Below are positions 55,171-64,000 of a stretch of 64,000 bases of DNA, piece by piece. The DNA comes from Holothuria scabra (taxonomy: Eukaryota; Echinodermata; Holothuroidea; Aspidochirotida; Holothuriidae). A program made the translations under genes and the position numbers. The DNA lies in assembly GCA_037179385.1 (NCBI GenBank), contig CM074185.1, forward strand, positions 11,956,922 to 12,020,921. Direction: 5' to 3'. The notes under the pieces are model-generated. The model saw only the letters and a program-made list of their open reading frames with translations, ran no database searches and was not told the origin of the DNA. How positions within the stretch are numbered: position 1 is the stretch's first letter; each line of letters begins with the position of its first letter.

Positions 55171-58100
55171 GGCCTAGCTTTAGGTAGGTTTCTTAAAGCG
55201 TTCTTCAATAATCCTCGGCCTCCGATGTAATATGTGAAACCTTTGCGAATGGGGGGAGGGACGCGGGAGGGAACTTTTCACAGGGCAAATATGGTCATTT
55301 TCCCCCTCCCCAACAAGGGATTCCGCAGATATGCCACTGGTGAGAGCCTTGGTTGACCTACAATAAAATGCGTAACCCCACACGAATTTCAGTATCCCCT
55401 CTATAACGTTTCTGGTTTTGCTCATATGAACTGCAGATTCTTCAATAAACACCCCGGGCCTTTATATCAAAATTCTCAAGTGTTCTTCAAAACAAGCTCC
55501 GGCCGGGTGTTTTTTAAATATTTGTTAAAAAGGAAGCCCATATCAGGGAGACGCACGCTTCAAATTCTACCAGTCACGTCCGACCTGGACTGACTTACCA
55601 GCTTTGTCGGGGCTTAGAAATGCTTTCCCCTGCTCCCACCCCCGGCATGTCGGAATCAACAACAGCCCTGAATATATAACACAGTCATTAAGTTGGTATA
55701 TGTATATGTGGTATTACTGTTCGCGCTCTTTATATGATTAGCTTTTGTCGACCTATTTTCAAATAATCACGACTTTCGTTATGTATGTTGAATTCCGGTT
55801 TGCCCCTCCTTAGCCCCTACCCTTACCATCGTTTTCCTTTTGTCTTTCTTTCATTTCTCATATTTTTACTGACTGTCCACTTTTCACCTCTCCCTCCTGG
55901 AGGAAATTACACATGGCCGTCCTCAATCCCATCGTCTGGTACCGCTCGGTTCAAGTCCCAGAGTCTATTGCAACCATCGTCATACCGGTCTAACCTTACA
56001 TAAATAAAAAGTCTGATTATTTGAGGTTTTGCTACGACATCTCTGTTCCGGAACGCGAGTTCGCACCACCCACTTACCATATGAGGCACCGCCCCACTAA
56101 ATATTGTAAAACCTTAAACTGCTTGAAATCGCAATTAAATAGTATGTCTAAAACTGCTTCAGAATTATTCAGTGGCGTCACTAAGGGACATAGGGGACAG
56201 AAGCAGCTTTCCTTCAGTCATATCCTCCAATGCCCCCTTCCTAATCCACTTCTATCACTTCTCTAACTTTCCTTTTATTTTTAGCACATGTGCCTCTTTC
56301 AACATGTTTAAGTCGCAGAAGAATTCAAACTAATAAAACTTTAGTTCCAAATACCTCGAGACTTGGGTCACAATATGGAAGCTTGGATATTTCGATTTCG
56401 GTGCATATAATGCTGCCCAAATAAGTTTGTCAAGCAGTAGGCCTACTATATGTAATTGACTAAACTTCAGACAGCCGGAAATGGCATGTTTCGGGCTTGT
56501 AAGTAGTAGCTAAGTTTCCCGATTTTTCCCTCAAGTGTGAACACCCCTGCACCAGGGGTTTCGTGGAAGAAAGAATTTGGACTTCTACGTAAGACAGTTT
56601 ACAAAAATAGCAATACAGCTGCCGGTGTTTCTTGATGATTTGGAATCACATATGGTACATATCCGATTTCGTAATATCCAGAGTTTGGAAACAGAAAGTT
56701 TACCATACTGATTTCGAGCGAGAACTAATGCATTCTATATTGCACTTTGCTTCGCGCGCCGAAAATTTTGCTTTTTTTTTGAGATTTGGAAAAATGAAAA
56801 AGGGGGTTTTCAGACCCGGGAAGTGGGGGGGGGGGAAGCTTATATCCGATCCCCTCATTTTTCACTGTGGTCCGTCGCCCTGCAGCCCTCCGCTTCCTAC
56901 GCCTATGACTGTACCAACCCTGAATACATTTCAAGGACTCTCCTATCGTCACTTCGTGATGGACTACCACTTTGAGTGCTTATATTACTTCGAGCAGTAA
57001 TCAGAACAAGCCCCAAAATAGTTGAATACATTGGTTTAGTAGATCAGAATAACGATACATTAAGTGTCTCAGTTATATTTTAAAATTTTTCAAGAAAGGT
57101 ATTGAAATATTGACATCTGGCATGTTTGATATTTCAGCCAATATTTCGGCTAGAGAAAAACATCTAGATTTCCACCAGCAAATACGTTAAGGGGAAGCAG
57201 TAAATATTTTAAACGTGGTCCTTTGAGCATCCCGAGATGCCATTTTCTAGACCATAGAGCATTTATGCAGCCCATGTCGATGAAAAAAGGTTGGGGTGAA
57301 CAGAACCGAAAGCGTTGGTATATTTAAAAGCGTGAGCAATTGAAAGAAAGCTTTCCGCGATTTTGACAGGAGTAAAGAAGTTGAGTCCTCACATTTTTAC
57401 TCTGGGAAGGCTCCGGTCTCATCTCCCTATATATCATGTGTTGGCCTAAAACAGAATTCACCGTAGCTGTTATTATTTTTCATGTGTAGGTAGACGCAAA
57501 GTTGTTCAAACAATTATTTTCAAACGGTCAAATACTACAGTGCTGAAGTCGGTTAAGAATCTCAACAAGAAAAAGGAGAAAACGTTTCAAGTCGTTCCTA
57601 AAGCTAAAAATTTTGAAAGAGCACATAACACGTCCTAAAGCATGTTCTAGCATATTCGGTATAATTAAGCGAGCTGTTGAGTATATATTACAGTATTTAG
57701 TGATCAACGTATATACTTCAGCAAGATAGGTTTCTACTTGTTTTATCAACACAACCAATAACCATCGATAACGTCGAAAAATACGTTCCGATAATTTGGC
57801 GTTTAAGAACATAACTTCGCAAGAAGCTTAACTTTTTTTTAACTACATGCACTCCGAGCAACAGAGTGGGAGTGAACCAAGTCACTCTCTAAAAAGTAAA
57901 AGTGTGAATTCAGATCATTAGCCTACATTGGCCTAGTGTTTGTTCACTCAAAGGATAGTGACATTCACTCTGAAAAAGAGTGCTAAATTCTTTTACTTTC
58001 CTTGGAGTGAATTTCTGCTCTTTTGTAGTTAGCTTTTTAACTATTTCACGCTTTTAACGAATGAAATGCCACTCTTTTTAATTTTACAGTTAGAGCAGAG

Positions 58101-58340
58101 TTTGGGTCCAACTGCTGCAGCATATGAATGCAGACCTGTAGACTGTCTTGGCCATGGAGGACACACCACCCCATTTTGAGCACTGAGTTGACATGTGAAC
58201 ATCGATCCAAAAATAAAAACTAGTTTCTGTTAACTGTAGCCCTGCATGCCGATGTTTGACCAAAATTATGAAGTATCTAAAAGGCACTCACTGATGAAAA
58301 CGATTGGTTGCACATCTTTTATGGCTTCAGGTTCACTGTA
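55171..58340. other. Stretch without a recognised gene
   Basis: Contains repeat-like fragments, for example a CAGTGGCGTCACTAAGG tip at about 56172 that resembles a hAT terminus without a found partner, and a CTACGCCTATG word at about 56898. Frames such as 56632-57000 and 57528-57812 show no family resemblance. Confidence 0.45.
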
Positions 58341-58344
58341 AACA

Positions 58345-58535
58345 CAAATTAGTCAAGTTGTGTCTGCATTGACTAACCACGTTAGTCACTAATATTTGAC
58401 TAATTTCGTAGGTATGGACTAAAGAATATCAGTCCAAACTTAGTCAAGGAGACTTAATATTTGTTAGATACAAAATTCAGCTGGGTCAATTTAATATTAG
58501 TCAAATATTAGTCAATATGAGTGACTAACGTCATT
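58345..58535. repeat. Foldback sequence rich in TTAGTCA
   Basis: Left part ACGTTAGTCACTAATATTTG and right part ATTAGTCAATATGAGTGACT followed by AACGT are imperfect inverses. TTAGTCA or TGACTAA recurs about ten times within 190 bp. Confidence 0.6.
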
Positions 58536-58662
58536 TTGTAAAATCTGTTCAGGATAAGGGCCTCAGTTAGATCCTACATAGGTAGAAGCATAATGAGACG
58601 CGAATAATTTTGCCTGTCAATAGTTCACCTGAACAAAATGAGTATTATTATTCGATTACGAT

Positions 58663-60149
58663 CAGTGGTGTAGCCACGGGGGTGGGGGGGGGCTGGGGCC
58701 TAGGCCCCCAGATTTTCTTCAGCCCCCCCCCCCCCAGATTTTTTGCGTCCTGATAAAGTAATTGAGAAAAAATCAAAATGTTTGAACGGAAATAAACTTT
58801 GAAGTATTTCTTTCAGTAAGAGTTAATAAATAAAATGTGTAACAATTGAGAGAACATGCATGAATGTATGTATGTAAAACACATTTTGTGCGCACGTATG
58901 AAATCAAGTAATAACTTCAAAATGTCTACTTTCGCTAATTTAGATAACGTATATAATCTGCACTGTCGTTTATTGCAGTTCACTTCGAAGATGAAACGAA
59001 CGTCTCGACGACAAACACGAATTGTGACTTTGTTAGGTTAAGACCCTCTCTGCCTTTCGAATGGCTGGTTGATTTACTGAAAACAAGGCAATCATACACT
59101 GGAAACCATTTTTACACGACCATTCCAATACTTTATCATACACAAAATATGCCATAAGGGTAAGGTACTGCCTTCTAACAATTATTCCCTTCCATCCTTA
59201 ACAAGTAGGCCTATGACGTGCCTCACCCCTGCCTATGACAAGTGCCACTGTAGAAAGATTTTTTCGACAAGTCCTCTTTTACTAGTTGGCACTGGCGTCA
59301 GGGCGGATTTGTAAAATGTCCACAAGGGTCCGGATTTCATATGTTTCTGGCACATGAACCCTACAGTACTTCTGCTTTGCGGTTTAATATTTTGAGAGAT
59401 TTACACGTAGTATTTTAATTTTGACTACGTAATGTACCGATGATTGAACAAATACTGCACCATTTTGCCATCTAGACACCGCTGAAAACTAGAAAACATT
59501 GTTTTTTGGTAGTATGTTAGTTACTTGTAAAATTTCTACAAAGAATAAAAATGAGTATTTTGAAATCTTTCATGCTCCCCAAAAAGGAAAATCCTAAAAC
59601 GCAGGTCTATAATCAGTTCAAAGTTTTGCCAAACATGGCACCATTTTTCATGTAGGAAATCTAACGCAAAGAAAATTTCTCAGACGGGGCACAATTACTT
59701 GTGGTTTTCAAATTAAAGCTGAGATCCATTCAAATATTGCCGCATTTGTGATCTACGTACTCCTGAACTTTACGATTTTTCATAAGGAAAAGAGAGATAC
59801 CGGTTTCCTTTAGTCTCATCCCCCAGGCCACAGATCACAAACGCCCAGCTTTGGGGTCCCTAAAAATGTATGTATTACCATATTTCATAGATCGATTTTT
59901 TATCATTTTTTGAGAAGTGGCAGACATGAGATTCGTATTTCAAGGTTGGTGCAGCTTAAAACGCGTGTGAAGTGCCGTTTCCGACCATCTGGAGGGTCTG
60001 CAAATCCCAAAATTTTCTTGTACGCTCCGCGCCAACCGATGGTGGCGCTCCGCTTAGATAGTCTTGCCACGCGTGACCCTGGGAGGTACCAGCCCCCCCC
60101 CACTTGTTACCTAGGCCCACCTAAAAATTCAATCCTGGCTACGCCACTG
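58663..60149. mobile_element. hAT-like non-autonomous DNA transposon, 1487 bp
   Basis: Ends CAGTGGTGTAGCCA and TGGCTACGCCACTG are inverse with one mismatch. Both flanks are ATTACGAT (58655-58662 and 60150-60157), a perfect 8-bp target-site duplication. An 8-bp duplication with CAGTGGYGTAGCC ends is the hAT signature. No transposase frame exists inside. The right part carries the AAATTTTCTTGTACGCTCCG-type module shared with copies A-C, so that family is probably hAT-derived. Confidence 0.85.
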
Positions 60150-60157
60150 ATTACGAT

Positions 60158-60496
60158 CGCGAGAATGTCCGTAACTTCACCTCATCCCTTCATGACACTT
60201 TAAAAGCTCCGTACAAGTCAACCATACACAAAATTAATAACCTGTTTGTACCATACCTTTTCTTCCATGCTCATTGCCTGGGCAATCTTCATGGAAGTAC
60301 GGTAACGTTTTTGGCCATCATGCAATTAGACGAAATGCTAACATGACTTCAGTGATGCAGGAAGGGACGGTGAGGACTATTAACGAGTGTATTCGTGTGT
60401 GGGTAAAACGAAAATAATGGGGAAATAAGTAGGAGCTTTTATCTGTACGATAAAATATGTAGTACCTCGATGATTGATTTTTCTGATAGGAAGCGG
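60158..60496. other. Stretch without a recognised feature
   Basis: Spacer between the hAT-like element and the second tandem-array element. Nothing recognised. Confidence 0.5.
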
Positions 60497-62425
60497 AGGT
60501 TTTCTAAACCAGAATGCAAAAATGCATTGAGGTTTCGATGATACATACATGCTCTTTTCAATAAAATGCTACATTTCTTGTAACAACTGGTGACCCAAAA
60601 CAACCTTTGTCTCCACCTGTAAGTGACTGGTTTTTCTTTTAACCAAAACATTTCTCTATTCAAAAAGCCAAATTTCATACTGTGCCTTAAGATATTCTGC
60701 AAACAAGGTTTTCAGAGTTTGATGCCAGGTGATACCAGATGACCATTGACCTCCACCAAAAACAACAGGTACAGTACTTTCAACTCACCATAACACATCC
60801 ACATACTAATTAGAAAATCCATCCAAGTTTCCTACCTTGAGATATCACATTTTGACAAGTTTTACAAAGTTTGACCGATCATGACCCCAGATGTCCTTTC
60901 ACCTCCACAAAAAAACCCTATACAGACCATCTTCTCACCATAATTCATTTACATACTAATTTTGAAATCCATCCACCTTTCATACCTTGAGCTATCCTAA
61001 ACAAGTTTTTCTGAGTTTGACCCCATGTAACCCCGAATGACCTTTGACCTCTACCAAAATCAATAGGGTTCTTCCTCCCATCATAACGTATCAACATATC
61101 AAGTTTGAAATCAATCCAAGCTTCCTACCTTGAGATATAGTGTGAACAAGAAGTTCGGAGTTTGACCCCATGTGACCCCAAATGACCTTTGACCTCCACC
61201 AAAATTTATTGGGTTATTTCTTACATCATAATGCATCAACATATCAAGTTTGAAATGAATCAAAGTTTCCTACCTTGAGATACAGTGTAAACCAGGATTT
61301 CGGGGTGTGACCCCATGTGACCCCAAATGACCTTTGACCTCCACGAAAATAAATCTGGTTCTTTCTTACATCATAACGCATCAGCCTATCAAGATTAAAA
61401 TGAATCCAAGTTTCCTACCATAATGTATCATGTAAACAAGGATTTCAGGTTTTGACCCCCATGTGGCCCCAAATGACCTTTGACCTCCACGAAAATACAT
61501 CGGGTTCTTTCTTACATCATAACGCATCAACATATCATGTATGAAATTAATCCAAGTTTCCTACCATGAGATATCATGTAAACAAGGATTTCAGGGTTTG
61601 ACCCCATGTGACCCCAAATGACCTTTGACCTCCACGAAAATACATCGGGTTCTTCCTTACATCATAACGCATCAACATATCAAGTTTGAAATTAATCCAA
61701 GTTTCCTACCATGAGATATCGTGTAAACAAGGATTTTGGGTTTTGACCCCACGTGACCCCAAATGACCTTTGACCTCCACCAAAATCAATAGGGTTCTTC
61801 CTTACATCATAACGCATCAACATATCAAGTTTGAAATTAATCCAAGTTTCCTACCATGAGATATCGTGTAAACAAGGATTTTGGGTTTTGACCCCACGTG
61901 ACCCCAAATGACCTTTGACCTCCACCAAAATCAATAGGGTTCTTCCTTACATTTTAACGCATCAACATATCAAGTTTGAAATTAATCCAAGTTTTCTACC
62001 ATGAGATATTGTGTAAACAAGGATTTCAGGGTTTGACCCCACGTGACCCCAAATGACCTTTGACCTCCACCAAAATCAATAGGGTTCTTCCTTCCATCAT
62101 AACGCATCAATATATCAAGTTTGAAATTAATCCAAGTTTCCTGTCTTGAGATATTGTGTAAACAAGGATTTTGGTTTTTGACCCCCTGTGACCCCAGATG
62201 ACCTTTGACCTCAACCAAAATAAATAGGGTTCTTCCTCTCAGTATGAGGTATCTGTGTACCAAGTTTGAGAACTGTCAGATCTTCCCTTCTCAAGATATC
62301 GTGTAAACAAGCAAAGTGTCACAAACACACACACATACATACACACACACATACACACGCACATACACACATACATACACACACACGCCATCATGAATGC
62401 ATAGGTTTCTCTTTTCATCGAAACC
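60497..62425 (-). mobile_element. Tandem-array interspersed element, copy 2 (inverted)
   Basis: Inverse of 36158-38715: starts with CCAGAATGCAAAAATGCATT then GAGGTTTCGATGATAC, and ends with CACACGCCATCATGAATGCA then TTTCATCGAAACCAG. About eleven units of about 145 bp lie at 60710-62280, followed by the AC/ACAT microsatellite (62321-62388). Units share TGACCTTTGACCTCCACCAA and TACCTTGAGATATC. Confidence 0.8.
60710..62280 (-). repeat. About 145-bp tandem array with DR1 sites, copy 2
   Basis: TGACCTTTGACCT (the complement of AGGTCAAAGGTCA) recurs at roughly 145-bp steps, intact in most of the eleven units. Units at 61600-62060 are more alike than the outer ones. The unit nearest 60741 has ATGACCATTGACCT, a damaged site. 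Confidence 0.92.
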
Positions 62426-64000
62426 AGTAAAAGCCTAAACCAGATTTTCCAGGCTAAAGAACCCCTATTTTTTCGCCTAAAAATTTGCCTTCCTCATCCT
62501 TTGCCAACTCACCGCCTCTGTCGAAGGTTCTGTGTTATTGACTCCCACCAGCCACCCTTCGGGGAGCTTGGTCCACTCTCCACAAACTTGGTTCTGTAAG
62601 ACTCTGGCCAAAAGACTCTTTTACAGGAAAAGAAGCAAATGGCAAATCTTTCAATCAGTATAGTGGTGGTACATGTTCGAGAAATTTCGTATAGTCATAC
62701 GTCCGGAGATGTGGTCAAAATAACTTATGCCTCTCAAATCCAAATGGAACCGACACTCAACTCATTGAAGATACAAGTTTAAACAACTAGGGCATGGTCT
62801 TTTCTCCTAACGGAGACTGTAATGGTAGGTGTGCATCTTCTGAATGTGTTTTGCACATTACAACTCAGTAAACGAGATTTCTGACATTTATGGGTATGAT
62901 GTTGCATCTTCCTTTCCTCTTCTGAGTAAAATATTAAGCATCACCCTCCCCTTGAAAGCGAAATGAAAAAAAAAAAAACTTTTTTGTGGCGGAGGTGAAC
63001 ACCAAAATGTGTGAAAACCAACTGTTGTGTAAAAAATTAAACAAAAGAGCTTATGACTGTATGATCAATTTTTTTTTTCACTTGAACTTGAAAGTGCCTC
63101 CTTTCTACTCAGTCAATAAAAAGTTTGATTACAATATCACTGTCGTAGATTTCAGTTTCCAATAACTTGTCTGAAAAGACATATTTCCCAAAGGAAAAGA
63201 GCATTCAAGGGGACAGCTCCCCTCCCCCACCAAGTTTGAACCAACCAAAAAGTGACTTAAGCAGTGTTCAAAATGAAGCTGTCCCAAAGATGGTGGATTT
63301 GGGCGGGGTTTTGACCAGGTGTTAAGCCCGATTTACCTTTTGGGGCACACCCATACAGGAGATTCACATCGGCCTAGGGAGGGGTCTAACGCAATTAAGT
63401 GTCCTCATACCCCTTGAAAATTTTTAGCCTAGATGCAAAATGGTTTGCAATTTTCTGGAAGGTTTAGTTGTGGTGTTTTTTGGTGGAATTTATTTTTATT
63501 GGATGGAGGGGGCGGGCACATTCCCACATGCCCCATCCCTAGTGGCTACGGGCCTGTTTTCAACCATCACCAAGTGAGAAGACTTCATACCAAAATAGCT
63601 GAATAGAAAACTACTGTGTCTTCACTGCTCGGCGTTCACCGATCAGTGAATCCCTGCATGGTTTCACGGGAAATTGTCTCTTCCAAGAAATTGGACAAAT
63701 GCCATTCAACTACCTGTTTAAAGTTTTATTTGGGCGAAGATATTTTTCTGCACATAATATTCAATGTATGATCAGAATGATGAAAATTCAGATTACCAAA
63801 ATGTGTTTGCTACTATATTTGGTGTCAAAACGTATCGTTTTTTATTACGGTGGTAAAGTGTGCATCATAAGGGCCATTATCCTTACAAGTCGGGCGTGTC
63901 TCTTAATCCAACCCTGGAATTAACTATAGCACGCATCCAACCTCAAAAGTGTCGAAAATTTTTATTTTGGGGGTTTGATTCCAGTTAAACATGATGATCA
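62426..64000. other. Stretch without a recognised feature
   Basis: A short GTGGCTACGGGCCTG word at about 63542 resembles a transposon tip without a visible partner. No gene supported; the window ends here. Confidence 0.45.

Overview
Eukaryotic genomic window from an animal. Genes are split by long introns with standard GT-AG signals, and most of the DNA is repetitive. The many AGGCCTA-type words, the tRNA-derived SINEs and the MITE-rich introns suggest a marine invertebrate deuterostome, most likely an echinoderm such as a sea cucumber. That assignment is an inference from sequence style and is moderately sure at best.

Two protein genes can be supported. The first lies on the minus strand from 26077 down to 4250. 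It is a nine-exon major facilitator superfamily (MFS) transporter, spinster-like, of 540 aa (495 aa from an internal Met). Its exons join in frame at every GT-AG junction and give twelve membrane segments. The second lies on the plus strand at 28877-30370. It is a 497-aa protein encoded in one exon, with an acidic N-terminus, a central coiled coil and a C-terminal domain I do not recognise. The two genes diverge, and 26.1-27.3 kb is a candidate shared promoter region. Minor coding traces are a reverse-transcriptase tail (27677-27955), a splice-flanked 52-codon exon candidate (32051-32206) and an orphan ORF inside intron 1 (18094-18459).

The introns (4.3-26 kb) hold foldback elements, MITEs, a SINE, near-identical short repeats and a 2.65 kb element with 0.4 kb inverted arms (22262-24907).

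From 36 kb to the end no ordinary gene is visible. Two copies of one tandem-array element lie in opposite orientation (36158-38715 and 60497-62425). Each is built of about 145-bp units carrying AGGTCAAAGGTCA, the nuclear-receptor DR1 consensus. Between them are a 141-bp satellite (41646-45335); diverged copies of a larger repeat family (45.9-60.1 kb), one of which is a 1487-bp hAT-like element with a perfect 8-bp target-site duplication (58663-60149); and a 3.4 kb unidentified insertion bounded by short inverted repeats (46455-49871). That insertion is depleted in C over most of its length and its strand skew flips near 49.17 kb. It is the least explained object in the window.
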